DNA from: Frondihabitans sp.
Lineage (GTDB): Bacteria; Actinomycetota; Actinomycetes; Actinomycetales; Microbacteriaceae
Length of the DNA: 16,574 nt
NCBI GenBank assembly: GCA_025464735.1
Contig: JAODMX010000419.1
Location: forward strand, 1 to 16,574
Reading direction: 5' to 3'
Every line of letters begins with the position of its first letter. Positions within the stretch are counted from its first letter, which is position 1. The position numbers and the translations under genes are program-made. Below, one piece after another: positions 1-8,357 of the stretch. The notes beneath the pieces were generated by a model that ran no database searches, was not told the origin of the DNA, and saw only the letters and a program-made list of their open reading frames with translations.

Positions 1-522
1 GCCGAGCGGGTTCGACGGCGAGTTGACGATGATCGCTCTCGTGCGCTCGGTGACGGCGTTCGCGAGCTCTTCGAAGTCGGGCAGGAAGTCGTTCTCCGGC
101 AGGAGGGGATAGGACACCGGGTGGGCGTCCATCATTCGCGCGTTCATCGTGAACGTCGTGTACCCCGGATCCGGGACAAGGATCTCGTCTCCCGCCCCCA
201 AAAGAAGCCCCATCACCTGATGCAGGGCCTGCGTCGCCCCCACGGTGACCCAGACCTGCTCGACGTCGACGTGGACGTTATTCTCTCGCGCGAGCTTCGC
301 CACGAGCGCCTCCCGAAGCGGAGTGATGCCGCCGTTCGGCGTGTACCCCGTCCGGTCGTCGGCCCACGCCTCGCGGGCGGCCTCGATGATGTGGCGCGCC
401 ACCGGGACGTCAGGTTCGCCGACGACCAGCATGGTGACGTCATCGAGCTTCATGGCGATCTCGAAGACGCGACGAATTCCGGATCCGGGGACCGAGGCCA
501 TGTGAGGAGCGAGCGAGGGCAT
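1..522 (-). CDS. PLP-dependent class I/II aminotransferase, N-terminal part (runs off the left edge)
   Basis: My translation of the minus strand from the ATG at 522 gives 174 residues in an open frame to the window edge. It looks like the N-terminal half of a fold-type I aminotransferase of the aspartate aminotransferase family. Visible family features are VGEPDVP (34-40), GYTPNGG (59-65), VTVGATQAL (92-100), DPGY (118-121) and NSPSNPLG at the window edge. The last corresponds to the NxPxNPTG segment whose Asn contacts PLP; Thr is replaced by Leu here. The catalytic Lys lies outside the window. Such enzymes move an amino group between an amino acid and a 2-oxo acid in the cytoplasm; the substrate cannot be told from this part. 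I chose the ATG at 522 over the one at 501 because a -10-like hexamer lies six bases before it and neither has a Shine-Dalgarno sequence. The gene is divergent from rpsT. Confidence 0.88.
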   Translation of the reverse strand, partial: MPSLAPHMASVPGSGIRRVFEIAMKLDDVTMLVVGEPDVPVARHIIEAAREAWADDRTGYTPNGGITPLREALVAKLARENNVHVDVEQVWVTVGATQALHQVMGLLLGAGDEILVPDPGYTTFTMNARMMDAHPVSYPLLPENDFLPDFEELANAVTERTRAIIVNSPSNPLG

Positions 523-528
523 GCGAGG

Positions 529-534
529 ACCGTA
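529..534 (-). promoter_or_regulatory. Candidate -10 element (TACGGT) for a leaderless aminotransferase mRNA
   Basis: On the minus strand TACGGT (a TANNNT hexamer) is followed by six bases and then the ATG at 522. That is the spacing expected if transcription starts at the A of the start codon. No Shine-Dalgarno sequence is present. I see no good -35 hexamer at 17 bases. Confidence 0.45.
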
Positions 535-626
535 CTACGCGTGTGTCACGAGCATGTTGCGGCCCGCGGCCACGGCAGGGACGCGCGGGGCGTGCTGATT
601 GAGACTGGGGCGCTCCCCTGGTAACG

Positions 627-656
627 TTGACTCTTGGCTTCCGCTGCCGCTACCCC
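627..656 (+). promoter_or_regulatory. Candidate rpsT promoter
   Basis: TTGACT at 627-632 is a good -35 match. It is followed by 18 bases and TACCCC at 651-656, a poor -10. This would start transcription near 663 and give a leader of about 135 bases. The intergenic stretch 523-797 holds this promoter, the aminotransferase promoter and the rpsT leader; I see no coding sequence in it. Confidence 0.4.
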
Positions 657-671
657 GCTGCGCAGCGAAAT

Positions 672-735
672 GCAGCCGAGTTCGCTTCGGCGACTGTGCT
701 CTCCCTCTAAGGGCCCGGTCGGCTGCGTGCACAGT
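672..735 (+). promoter_or_regulatory. Structured rpsT leader with interleaved inverted repeats
   Basis: Two perfect inverted repeats interleave in the leader: GCAGCCGA (672-679) with TCGGCTGC (719-726), and ACTGTGC (693-699) with GCACAGT (729-735). They can form a pseudoknot or two alternative folds. A small local hairpin (GCCGA/TCGGC around 675-690) competes with the first. Ribosomal protein mRNAs often carry such structures for feedback by the protein; whether this one does is inference. Confidence 0.4.
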
Positions 736-782
736 TTCACACTCGGGTGGGGTTCCGCCGGAGTGTCATCGCTTCAAGACAG

Positions 783-788
783 AGAAGG
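783..788 (+). promoter_or_regulatory. rpsT ribosome binding site
   Basis: AGAAGG lies nine bases before the GTG at 798. This fixes that codon as the start, rather than the in-frame ATG at 747, which has no such site and would add 17 residues not typical of S20. Confidence 0.75.
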
Positions 789-797
789 TTCAACCAA

Positions 798-1058
798 GTG
801 GCAAACATTAAGTCGCAGATCAAGCGCATCGGCACCAACAAGAAGGCGCAGGAGCGCAACAAGGCCGTCAAGAGCGAGCTCAAGACCGCCATCCGCTCCA
901 CCCACGCCGCCATCACGGCCGGAGACAAGGTCGCCGCCGGCGCCGCGCTCCTCGTCGCGAGCAAGAAGCTCGACAAGGCTGTCAGCAAGGGTGTCATCCA
1001 CCAGAACCAGGCTGCCAACCGCAAGTCGTCGATCTCCAAGCAGGTCAGCGCCCTCTAG
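798..1058 (+). CDS. rpsT: 30S ribosomal protein S20
   Basis: This 86-residue, strongly basic protein begins [18 protein letters not shown] when the GTG at 798 is read as Met, which is the typical S20 N-terminus. The length matches the family (about 86-90). S20 binds 16S rRNA early in assembly of the small subunit and stabilises its body; it is almost all alpha-helical, with Lys and Arg spread along the helices. The gene stands alone: it diverges from the aminotransferase, converges on holA and ends in its own hairpin terminator. A long structured leader suggests control at the mRNA level. The rpsT next to holA arrangement is common in bacteria and supports the call. Confidence 0.97.
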   Translation: MANIKSQIKRIGTNKKAQERNKAVKSELKTAIRSTHAAITAGDKVAAGAALLVASKKLDKAVSKGVIHQNQAANRKSSISKQVSAL

Positions 1059-1081
1059 GCTCAACGCGCTCTGAGCTTGTC

Positions 1082-1116
1082 CGAAGGCCCCACCTCCCCC
1101 GGAGGTGGGGCCTTCG
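1082..1116 (+). terminator. Rho-independent-type terminator after rpsT
   Basis: A perfect 16-base-pair stem (1082-1097 with 1101-1116) closes a three-base loop 23 bases after the rpsT stop. There is only a weak T-rich run after it, which is usual in high-GC actinobacteria. Being symmetrical, it could also stop transcripts arriving from the convergent holA. Confidence 0.88.
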
Positions 1117-1344
1117 TCGTGCCGCGGCACGCACGGCAGGAGCCATCCGTCGACACTCCTGAGTCACGGCGTCGACGCCGGACCAGGACGCCGGACCGCC
1201 CCGGTTCGGGAGGACTTTGCGACGCACGCTCCTCCCGGGCGGGCGGGCCTGGCCACGTTTCCGCCCGTGAACGCGAGGTCGCCGAGAACGGTCCTCCTCG
1301 CAGGGCCGCCGTTCCTCCAGGGAGGGGACGACGCCGACCAGCCA
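1117..1344. other. Intergenic stretch between convergent rpsT and holA; nothing recognised
   Basis: About 230 bases without a supported gene. The short frames in it have no ribosome site or family resemblance. A six-base inverted repeat (1286-1291 with 1309-1314) is too weak to call a terminator. Confidence 0.6.
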
Positions 1345-2364
1345 TCAGCGCACGCCACCCCGCGCGCTGATCAGCGTGACCATGCGCTCGAGCGCGTAGA
1401 CCGGGTCACGTTCGGCACCCTTCACGGCGGCGTCGGTCGTCGCGAGGAGGTCGATCGAGTTGCCGAGCCCTTCGTCGGTCCAGCCCTGGAGATCGCGCCT
1501 GGCGCGATCGACCTGCCACGGCGCCAGCCCGAACTGGGATGCGAGTTGGCCGGAGCCGCCACGCGCACCACTGATCTTCGCCATGGTGCGCAGCTTGCTC
1601 GCGAAGGCGGCCACGATCGGCACCGGGTCGGCGCCCGATGCGAGCGCGTGGCGCAGGAGGATCAGGGCTTCGCCCTGCCGACCGGCGATCGCGGCGTCCG
1701 CAACCTTGAAGGCGTTCGTCTCGACACGACCGGAGTAATACTTTTCGACTGTCGCCTCGGTGATCTCCGTGGCGGAGTCGGCGAGAAGCTGCTGGCACGC
1801 AGACGCCAGCTCGGAGAGGTCGTCCTGGAAGGCCTGGACGAGTGCCCGCAGGGCACCGGCGCTGATCCGTCGCCCCTCCGAGGAGAACTCGGCGGCGGCG
1901 AAATCGAGCTTCTCTGAGTCTTTCTTGAGCTCCGCGCACACGACCTCGATGCCGGACCCCGTGCCGGCCCGAATCGCGTCGAGGAGCTTCTTGCCTCGAA
2001 CCCCGCCGCCGTGCCGCAGCACGACGTAGGTGTCGGCTGCGGGGGCGTCGAGGTACGAAACAGCCTCTGTGAGGAAGGCGTCGGTGCATTTCTCGACGTT
2101 GGAAACTCTGATGAGCCGCGGCTCGGCGAAGAGTGACGGGCTCGCGAGACTGATGAGCTCACCCGGCGCGTAGTGATCAGCCTCCAGATCGTTGATCTCG
2201 AGGCTCGGGTCTTCGGCGACGAGCTGATCTCGGAGCTGCCTGACCGCACGGTCGGCCAAGAACTGCTCCGGCCCGGAGACGAGGATCACGGGTGCTGGCC
2301 TGATGCGATGCCACGACACCTGGTCGATGGCCGCCTTCTTCGCGGGAGCCGTCTTGCCAGCCAC
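1345..2364 (-). CDS. holA: DNA polymerase III, delta subunit
   Basis: A 339-residue protein with the HolA layout: an N-terminal region with PVILVSGPEQFLADRAV (25-41), which is the degenerate Walker-A area of delta, then a middle alpha-helical domain and a C-terminal collar domain with LRTMAKISGARGG and APWQVDRARRDLQGW (281-295). Delta is the clamp-loader wrench that opens the beta sliding clamp at the replication fork in the cytoplasm. Length is usual for the family. The start is a GTG at 2364 with a strong GGAGG six bases before it. That start lies inside the 3' end of comEC, so the two genes are probably co-transcribed. This is the last gene of the comEA-comEC-holA run, an order common in actinobacteria and firmicutes. 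Confidence 0.93.
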   Translation of the reverse strand: MAGKTAPAKKAAIDQVSWHRIRPAPVILVSGPEQFLADRAVRQLRDQLVAEDPSLEINDLEADHYAPGELISLASPSLFAEPRLIRVSNVEKCTDAFLTEAVSYLDAPAADTYVVLRHGGGVRGKKLLDAIRAGTGSGIEVVCAELKKDSEKLDFAAAEFSSEGRRISAGALRALVQAFQDDLSELASACQQLLADSATEITEATVEKYYSGRVETNAFKVADAAIAGRQGEALILLRHALASGADPVPIVAAFASKLRTMAKISGARGGSGQLASQFGLAPWQVDRARRDLQGWTDEGLGNSIDLLATTDAAVKGAERDPVYALERMVTLISARGGVR

Positions 2365-4760
2365 GATCCTCCTCCGGCGGCCCTTGTTGTCGGCCGAACG
2401 CCATCAAGCCTAGGGGCAGCCGCCGACAGTCGTTCGCCGCCCGACCAGACCTCGATGCTGCCGTCACGACCTTCGGCTAGGGCGACTGTGCCGTCGAGAT
2501 CGGATCGTTCGACTCGGGATCCGGTGCGGGCGAGAAGCGCCAGCGTCTCACTTGTCGGGTGACCATACTGATTGTCTCGGCCGACGCCGATGAGCGCGAT
2601 TCGTGCCGACAGGGCGTCATAGAGCGCGGCGCTCTGGTCTCGCGAGCCGTGATGCGACACCTTGACGATGTCCACCGGACCGGGGTCGCCTCGGCCGAGG
2701 AGACGCTGCTGCTCGCGCTCCCCAAGATCGCCGAGCAACACCCCACTCAGGCAGCCGTCCACGCAACCGGCGCGTGGCGTTACCCGCAGCACGACGCTCG
2801 CCTCATTGCCCGACTCCTGGCCCACCGGCGGCCACAGGACAGCGAGATCGAGCTTGCCGAGGCCGAACATCGCGCCGGGGGCCGCCACCGTGACCTCGGA
2901 TCCTGCGCCCTGGAAGGTCTCGACCAATCGCTCGTCGCTCGCCTCACCGATGGGGCCGACGAGGAGGCGTCGCGCTCGACCCGCGAGACCGGCAGCCGCG
3001 CCGACATGGTCTCGGTCGAAATGTGTCAAGACGAGGAGGTCGAGAGTGCCGACCCCGGCGAGATCGAGACACGCCTCGAGCAGGCGCGGGTCGTCGCCCG
3101 TGTCAATGAGCGCCACGGTTCTTTCGGAACGCACAAGGACAGCGTCACCCTGCCCGACATCGCACTGCACGTACTGCCACGACGTGGGGAACGCAATGAT
3201 GCGCCCCACCTCGCGCCCCGTCACGACGCTGGTGACAGGCACTGCGACGGCCAGCAGGGCAACGACTGCGATCCGACGACTCCGCCGGAACGGCATCGTC
3301 AGGACAACGGCTGCGACCAGGACGACGAGCAAACATGCCAGTCCGAGGCCCGCCGGGTCGGCGCGCCAGGGCACGCTGGTGACGGGCAGCCCGCTAGCAA
3401 AATGCGCCACTGCTGCGATCCACGCCGACGGGACCCAGGCGGCGCCCGCGATGATCCGGGCGCCGCCGGGCCAGACGACCCCGATCAGGCACGAGGTAAG
3501 ACCGAGGATCGTCGCCACCGGTGCTGCCGGCTCCGCGAGGAGATTCGCGACGACGCTGTGCACCGGGATTCCCGGATCGAGCGTCAGCAGGAGAGGCTGG
3601 CAGGCGAGCTGGGCCGAGAGCGGCACAGCGATCAAAAGTGCCAACGGTTCGGGCAGGATCCGGGTGAGCAGCCTCGTGATCGGTGCGACCAGCAGCACGA
3701 GACCCGTCGTCGCCAGAACGGAGAGCGCGAAACCGTAGTCGCGGGCGTTCCAGGGATCACTCACGAGAAGGACGACGACGGCGAGCGACACGACCGGGAG
3801 CCCGTGCACGGGTCGACCCACCGCGTGCAGCACGAGCACGATGCCCGCCATGACCGCGGCCCGGAGAACGCTCGGCTCGGGGGTCACCAGCACGACGAAA
3901 CCGATCAGGGCACCCACAGCAAGCAGGATCCGGAGGGCCCGACGCAGACGCACCGCACCTCCCACAAGCAGCACGAGAGCCACCACGACGGCACAGTTGG
4001 CACCCGAGACGGCCGTGAGGTGACTGAGGCCGCTGGCCTTGAGCGCGACATCGAGGGGCTCCGGCACGCGCGAGGTGTCTCCGATGCTGAGGCCGGGGAG
4101 CAGCGCACCGCCGTCTCCCGGCAGTGCTTCGGAGGTCGTGCGGAAGCCCGCGCGCAGCGCGGCAGCCCAGCCGGCAGCGCCCGTGGCAGGAGTCGTCACG
4201 GTCACGTCACCGTCGGGTCGCGCGAAGAACACGAGGGAACCGCCGGGAGGTGCCTGGCTGAGACTCCCGCGGAAGTGCACCGTATCGCCCGAGTCCGGAA
4301 CCCTGCCGGCAAACGTCGCTCCGGTCACGTACGTCGGTGCGGAGGCCGCGATCATCGGGCCACCGACCGGTGTCACACTCGTGAGAGTGATCGGTAGTTG
4401 CCCGCGGGCTGCGTCCGCCGGCGCGGTGGCCACCGCCGTGATGTCGAGAGGGCTCCCCCGGGAGGCAGCGCTTGCGAGGGGAACGGGCACTCGACTGGGC
4501 AGTTGGACAACCGCCACCGCTGTCACGAGCGACACCAGCGCGAGGGAAAGGGCGATGACCGCGAGCAGAGAGGAGAACCCCCGCAGCTCGCCCCGGCCAG
4601 ATGGACTCCGGAGCGCGATGAGGGCTCCGACCCCGAGGCTGACTCCGGCCGCACAACCGGCGGTCGCTGCGACGAGCGGCAGAACATCAGGCCGAGTCAG
4701 GGTGACGACGAGACTCGTCCAGGCCACTGCTGCAGGGATCGCCAGCCTGACATCGATCAC
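2286..4760 (-). CDS. comEC: ComEC/Rec2 family DNA-uptake channel protein
   Basis: This 824-residue protein has the ComEC architecture. Hydrophobic segments near 27-50 and 64-86 flank the start of a soluble N-terminal part (about 90-240). The competence core contains SHLTAVSGANCAVV (246-259), followed by about ten membrane segments (253-513). A C-terminal metallo-beta-lactamase-like domain (about 528-775) has DVGQGDA (534-540), DTGDD (553-557), LTHFDRDHVG (578-587, the H-x-D-x-D-H site), GDLG (677-680) and VSHHGS (701-706). ComEC passes single-stranded DNA through the membrane; the C-terminal domain is thought to be the nuclease. The start is a GTG overlapping the comEA stop (GTGA, 4757-4760), so translation is probably coupled. 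Residues after about 778 are Arg- and Pro-rich, lie in the holA overlap and are probably not part of the fold. Confidence 0.93.
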   Translation of the reverse strand: MIDVRLAIPAAVAWTSLVVTLTRPDVLPLVAATAGCAAGVSLGVGALIALRSPSGRGELRGFSSLLAVIALSLALVSLVTAVAVVQLPSRVPVPLASAASRGSPLDITAVATAPADAARGQLPITLTSVTPVGGPMIAASAPTYVTGATFAGRVPDSGDTVHFRGSLSQAPPGGSLVFFARPDGDVTVTTPATGAAGWAAALRAGFRTTSEALPGDGGALLPGLSIGDTSRVPEPLDVALKASGLSHLTAVSGANCAVVVALVLLVGGAVRLRRALRILLAVGALIGFVVLVTPEPSVLRAAVMAGIVLVLHAVGRPVHGLPVVSLAVVVLLVSDPWNARDYGFALSVLATTGLVLLVAPITRLLTRILPEPLALLIAVPLSAQLACQPLLLTLDPGIPVHSVVANLLAEPAAPVATILGLTSCLIGVVWPGGARIIAGAAWVPSAWIAAVAHFASGLPVTSVPWRADPAGLGLACLLVVLVAAVVLTMPFRRSRRIAVVALLAVAVPVTSVVTGREVGRIIAFPTSWQYVQCDVGQGDAVLVRSERTVALIDTGDDPRLLEACLDLAGVGTLDLLVLTHFDRDHVGAAAGLAGRARRLLVGPIGEASDERLVETFQGAGSEVTVAAPGAMFGLGKLDLAVLWPPVGQESGNEASVVLRVTPRAGCVDGCLSGVLLGDLGEREQQRLLGRGDPGPVDIVKVSHHGSRDQSAALYDALSARIALIGVGRDNQYGHPTSETLALLARTGSRVERSDLDGTVALAEGRDGSIEVWSGGERLSAAAPRLDGVRPTTRAAGGGSWLARRLPRRRRPSTRCRGIASGQHP
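2368..2375 (-). promoter_or_regulatory. Ribosome binding site of holA, inside comEC
   Basis: GGAGGAGG on the minus strand sits just before the GTG at 2364. It lies within the comEC coding frame and shows that holA really starts inside comEC. Confidence 0.8.
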
Positions 4761-5500
4761 CGAACGACGACCTGCTCGCGGAACCCTTCGAGTTTCTTCG
4801 CGCCGATTCCCCGGACGTCCAAGAGGTCGTCCACGACCTCGAACCGACCGTGCTCCGTTCGCCAGTCGATGATGGCTGCAGCCGTCGCCGGCCCGACGCC
4901 TGACAGGGCTTCCAAAGCGCCAGCATCGGCGGTATTGAGGTCAACGACGGCCTCACTGGCGTGGTCTTCACCGGCAGTTCCTCCGCCGACGGCCTGGGCC
5001 GCGGGCGGACTCTCTCCCACCGCCGGCACGACGATCTGCTCACCGTCGGTGACGAGGCGCGCAAGGTTGACGGCTCCCTGGTCGGCCTCGGCCGTGAATC
5101 CTCCCGCCGCCGTCACCACGTCGATTGCCCGGGCCCCGGCTCGGACCTCGTAGAGCCCCGGTTTGTCGACTCGCCCAAGAACATGGACGAACACCTGATC
5201 GCCCGACGAATCAGGACGTGAACGTGCACCTGCGCTCGCGGACACGACCGACGCGCCGGATCCGGGATCCGTCGCCGTGCTCCCCCGCGCACTCGAGACG
5301 GCCGTCACTGCGACGCCGACCGCGAGAAGCAGGAGAACCGCGACCACGACCGCCCCGACCCCGATCCGCCAGCGCGGAGCCGATCCCGGCTCGCGACAGT
5401 CGCGCTCGCGCGACTCCACATCGACCCGGCCCATGCCGGGCACGGCAGGCGACCGATCAGACGAACGTGACGAGGAGAGGGTGCCGGGCGACGAGAGCAT
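4757..5500 (-). CDS. comEA: ComEA family DNA-binding competence protein
   Basis: The 247-residue protein has a polar N-terminus, one membrane segment (46-68), a low-complexity linker, a SLBB/beta-grasp domain (about 102-160, starting VFVHVLGRVDKPGLYEV) and a C-terminal helix-hairpin-helix pair. The pair shows DLNTADAGALEALSGVG (187-203) and LLDVRGIGAKKLEGF (226-240). This is the ComEA layout: the protein is anchored in the membrane and its outer HhH domain binds double-stranded DNA for ComEC. comEC follows with a four-base overlap. I kept the ATG at 5500 because a -10-like hexamer ends six bases before it; the in-frame ATG for Met23 has no ribosome site. The long N-terminus before the membrane segment makes the start slightly uncertain. 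Whether the organism is naturally competent cannot be told; ComEA/ComEC are widespread in non-competent species too. Confidence 0.92.
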   Translation of the reverse strand: MLSSPGTLSSSRSSDRSPAVPGMGRVDVESRERDCREPGSAPRWRIGVGAVVVAVLLLLAVGVAVTAVSSARGSTATDPGSGASVVSASAGARSRPDSSGDQVFVHVLGRVDKPGLYEVRAGARAIDVVTAAGGFTAEADQGAVNLARLVTDGEQIVVPAVGESPPAAQAVGGGTAGEDHASEAVVDLNTADAGALEALSGVGPATAAAIIDWRTEHGRFEVVDDLLDVRGIGAKKLEGFREQVVVR

Positions 5501-5506
5501 TCGACG

Positions 5507-5512
5507 ACCCTA
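5507..5512 (-). promoter_or_regulatory. Candidate -10 element (TAGGGT) for a leaderless comEA mRNA
   Basis: On the minus strand TAGGGT is followed by six bases and the ATG at 5500. There is no Shine-Dalgarno sequence. I see no -35 match. If used, comEA-comEC-holA has its own promoter apart from leuS. Confidence 0.42.
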
Positions 5513-5552
5513 CGGACCGTTCACGGGCCCCCTCCGGGTCGAACGAGCGCGC

Positions 5553-5561
5553 TGTGGACAA
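5553..5561 (-). promoter_or_regulatory. Single perfect DnaA-box sequence upstream of comEA
   Basis: TTGTCCACA on the minus strand equals the DnaA box preferred in high-GC actinobacteria. It lies 52 bases before the comEA start, in the 150-base leuS-comEA gap. I see no second box nearby, so it may be chance. Confidence 0.35.
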
Positions 5562-5650
5562 TCTGCGCCTCGGGCAACCTGGGGAGGAGAAGACGCGCGG
5601 TCAGCCCACGCCCCGGCGTCGGTGAGCACCTCTGCGCCCACGAGCGCTCG

Positions 5651-8236
5651 TCACTTCACAGCGATGTTCACCACCCGGGGTGCTCGGACGATGACGTTCA
5701 CAATCTCCTTGTCGCCGACGGCTCGAATGACCGCAGCCGACGAGCGCGCAAGTGCCTCGAGCTCTGCGGCATCGATCTTCGGAGACACCTCGACGCGGTC
5801 GCGGACCTTGCCGTTGACCTGGATGATCGCGGTGACGCTGGTCTCGACGAGCAGGGTCGGGTCCGCCTTGCGCCAGCCGAAGGTCGCGATGTCGGAGTCG
5901 TAGCCGAGGCGCTCCCACATCTCTGACGCGGTATACGGCGAGAAGAGAGACAGCACCAGGGCGACGGTCTCGGTGGCTTCCCGAACGGCGGGGTCTGCCG
6001 GCCCGGCACCGGTATCGACGGCCTTGCGGATGGCGTTGACCAGCTCCATCAGGCGGGCGACGACCACGTTGAACTTGAACGCCTCGACAAGCCCGGGGGC
6101 TTCGGAGAGGAACCGGTGGGTGACGCGGCGAAGCGCCTGATCGCCGTCGGCCCAGACGACATCGGGTTTCGAGGTCACGTCGTTCGCGAGGCGGAAGGCA
6201 CGGGCGAGGAACTTCGCCGCGCCGGCGGGCGAGACGTCTTCCCAGTTGATGTCGTCTTCGGGGGGACCTGCGAACGCCATCGTGAGACGGATCGCGTCGA
6301 CACCGTGCGCAGCGAGTTCGTCGCCGAGGTTCACCCCGCCTTTGCTCTTCGACATCTTCGATCCGCCGGAAAGCACCATGCCCTGGTTCAGCAGGGCGCT
6401 GAATGGCTCGGTGAAGTTCACGTAGCCGAGGTCGAACAGGACCTTCGTGATGAAGCGCGCGTAGAGCAGGTGCAGGATCGCGTGCTCGACACCGCCGACG
6501 TACTGATCGACGGGAGCCCACTTGTCGGCTTCCTTGGGGTCGAACGCTCTGGTGTCGTCGTTCGGGCTCATGTAGCGGAGGTAGTACCAGGAGCTGTCGA
6601 CGAACGTGTCCATCGTGTCGGGGTCGCGCAGCGCGTCGGATCCGTCACGAGGATCGGGGACGTTGACCCAGCCGGTGGCAGCACCGAGCGGCGACGAGCC
6701 CTTGGGCTTCAGGTCGAGGCCCTCCGTCGGCGGCAGGACGACCGGCAGCTGGTCTTCCGGCACGGGGATCTCTGCACCGTCGGCACCGTGGATGATCGGA
6801 ATCGGCGTGCCCCAGAAACGCTGCCGGGAGATCAGCCAGTCGCGGAGGCGATAGGTCTTGGCCGCGCCGCCATCGCCCGACTTCTCGAGGGTCTCGATGA
6901 TGCGTTTGATGCCATTCGACTTGCTCAGGCCGGTGAACGGTCCGGAGTTGAGCAGGCGCCCTTCGCCGGTCAGGGCTTCGCCCGTGATCCGAGGATCCGA
7001 CGGCGGCAGGTCGTCGGGCAGAATCGCGAGGCCGTTCTCGTCCAGTTCGAGCGCCGGGATGACTCCGGTGACGGGGGCGTTGACGTCGACGACGACGCGA
7101 ACCGGCAGGTCGAACTGGCGGGCGAAGTCGAGGTCGCGCTGGTCGTGTGCGGGGACGGCCATGACCGCGCCGTGACCGTAGTCGGCGAGAACGTAGTCGG
7201 CGGCCCAGATCGGGATCCGTTCGCCTGTCAGCGGGTTCGTGGCGAAGCGGTTCAGGAAGACGCCGGTTTTCGGGCGGTCGACGATCTGCCGTTCGATCTC
7301 GCTGGTCTTCTGCACCGCCGTCAGGTAGTCCTGGAACTGCGCGCGCACGAGAGCGTCGTCCTGGCCGGCCACGAGCTCGGCGGCGAGGTCGGACTCGGGC
7401 GCGACCACCATGAAGGTGACTCCGTAGAGGGTGTCCGGGCGCGTCGTGAACACGGTGATGCGCTCGTCGCGCCCTTCGACCGTGAAGTGCACGTCGGCAC
7501 CCTTCGAGCGACCGATCCAGTTGCGCTGCATGGCCAGCACCTTGGGCGGCCACGAACCCTCGAGCTGATTCAGGTCGTCGAGCAGCCGGTCGGCGTAGTC
7601 AGTGATCTTGAAGTACCACTGCGTCAGCTTCTTCTTGACGACAACCGCGCCCGAGCGGTCGGACGTGCCGTCGGGGAGGACCTGCTCGTTGGCGAGGACA
7701 GTCTGGTCTACTGGATCCCAATTGACCCAGCTGTCTTTTCGGTACGCCAGGCCCTTCTCGTACATCTTCAGGAACAGCCACTGGTTCCACTTGTAGTACT
7801 CGGGGTCGGAGGTGTGGATCTCGCGGGTCCAGTCGACCGCGACCGCGTACGTCTTCATCGATGCGCGCTGCTGATCGATGTTGGCGTACGTCCAATCGCG
7901 CGGATCGGTGCCGCGCTTGATGGCGGCGTTCTCGGCGGGCAGCCCGAAGCTGTCCCAGCCGACCGGGTGAAGCACCTGGAATCCCTGCTGCCACCAGTAG
8001 CGCGCAACGATGTCGCCGAACGCGAACGCCTCGGCGTGACCCATGTGGAGGTCACCCGAGGGGTACGAGAACATGTCCATGACGTACTTGCGCGGCCGTT
8101 TGTCGGTCGGGTCGTCGATCGTGAACGGCTGGCGTTCATCCCAGATGGCCTGCCATTTCGACTGAAGGCGCGCGAAATCGTACGCAGACTCGTCAGTGGC
8201 GGACACAGGCTCGGGCGACACAGGCTCAGTGGACAA
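5651..8236 (-). CDS. leuS: Leucyl-tRNA synthetase
   Basis: The 861-residue enzyme charges tRNA-Leu with leucine in the cytoplasm. Class I signatures are present: the HIGH motif as HMGH (64-67, in [14 protein letters not shown]) and KMSKS (627-631). The CP1 editing domain, which removes wrongly attached amino acids, shows [13 protein letters not shown] (264-276) and [12 protein letters not shown] (360-371). [11 protein letters not shown] (466-476) and the DSSWYYLRY segment (547-555) complete the catalytic domain; the anticodon-binding and C-terminal parts follow. The length is near that of other bacterial single-chain LeuRS. The start is probably the TTG at 8236, just after an in-frame TGA at 8249-8251, with only GAGAG as ribosome site. 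In-frame GTGs at residues 6 and 11 lie in a 15-base tandem repeat (gacacaggctc at 8202 and 8217) and are possible alternatives. Confidence 0.97.
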   Translation of the reverse strand: MSTEPVSPEPVSATDESAYDFARLQSKWQAIWDERQPFTIDDPTDKRPRKYVMDMFSYPSGDLHMGHAEAFAFGDIVARYWWQQGFQVLHPVGWDSFGLPAENAAIKRGTDPRDWTYANIDQQRASMKTYAVAVDWTREIHTSDPEYYKWNQWLFLKMYEKGLAYRKDSWVNWDPVDQTVLANEQVLPDGTSDRSGAVVVKKKLTQWYFKITDYADRLLDDLNQLEGSWPPKVLAMQRNWIGRSKGADVHFTVEGRDERITVFTTRPDTLYGVTFMVVAPESDLAAELVAGQDDALVRAQFQDYLTAVQKTSEIERQIVDRPKTGVFLNRFATNPLTGERIPIWAADYVLADYGHGAVMAVPAHDQRDLDFARQFDLPVRVVVDVNAPVTGVIPALELDENGLAILPDDLPPSDPRITGEALTGEGRLLNSGPFTGLSKSNGIKRIIETLEKSGDGGAAKTYRLRDWLISRQRFWGTPIPIIHGADGAEIPVPEDQLPVVLPPTEGLDLKPKGSSPLGAATGWVNVPDPRDGSDALRDPDTMDTFVDSSWYYLRYMSPNDDTRAFDPKEADKWAPVDQYVGGVEHAILHLLYARFITKVLFDLGYVNFTEPFSALLNQGMVLSGGSKMSKSKGGVNLGDELAAHGVDAIRLTMAFAGPPEDDINWEDVSPAGAAKFLARAFRLANDVTSKPDVVWADGDQALRRVTHRFLSEAPGLVEAFKFNVVVARLMELVNAIRKAVDTGAGPADPAVREATETVALVLSLFSPYTASEMWERLGYDSDIATFGWRKADPTLLVETSVTAIIQVNGKVRDRVEVSPKIDAAELEALARSSAAVIRAVGDKEIVNVIVRAPRVVNIAVK

Positions 8237-8357
8237 ACGGCTCTCAATTCACTTCCGGGGGATGGACCTCAAAAATTGCGCGCAGGCAGGGCCGGGGCGC
8301 TCGGGACCCAACGGTCTACAGTACCCAAACGCATCGCACGCTAGGTACGTTCCAGAC
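8237..8357 (-). promoter_or_regulatory. leuS upstream region with a weak candidate promoter
   Basis: The 121 bases between pabB and leuS hold no gene. TACTGT on the minus strand at 8318-8323 could be a -10 giving a leader of about 75 bases, but I find no -35. I see no T-box leader and no terminator for pabB. Confidence 0.22.

Noticed and set aside
747..797. In-frame ATG upstream of rpsT
   Set aside because: It would add 17 residues not found in S20 and lacks a ribosome site; the GTG at 798 has one and gives the normal N-terminus.
1286..1314. Six-base inverted repeat as holA terminator
   Set aside because: The 17-base loop and short stem in GC-rich DNA are easily met by chance.
2559..4397. 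Plus-strand open frame (612 codons) antisense to comEC
   Set aside because: Rich in Arg, Asp, His and Gln with no hydrophobic core or motif; it mirrors the comEC codons and has no ribosome site.
8228..8236. DnaA-box-like TTGTCCACT at the leuS start
   Set aside because: One mismatch, and it is explained by the first three leuS codons.
6116..8344. Long plus-strand open frame (742 codons) antisense to leuS
   Set aside because: It is a GC-bias shadow of leuS: its composition is typical of an antisense frame, it has no recognisable domain, and leuS itself is certain.
8237..8357. T-box leader for leuS
   Set aside because: The gap is too short, and I find neither the conserved T-box sequence nor an antiterminator fold.
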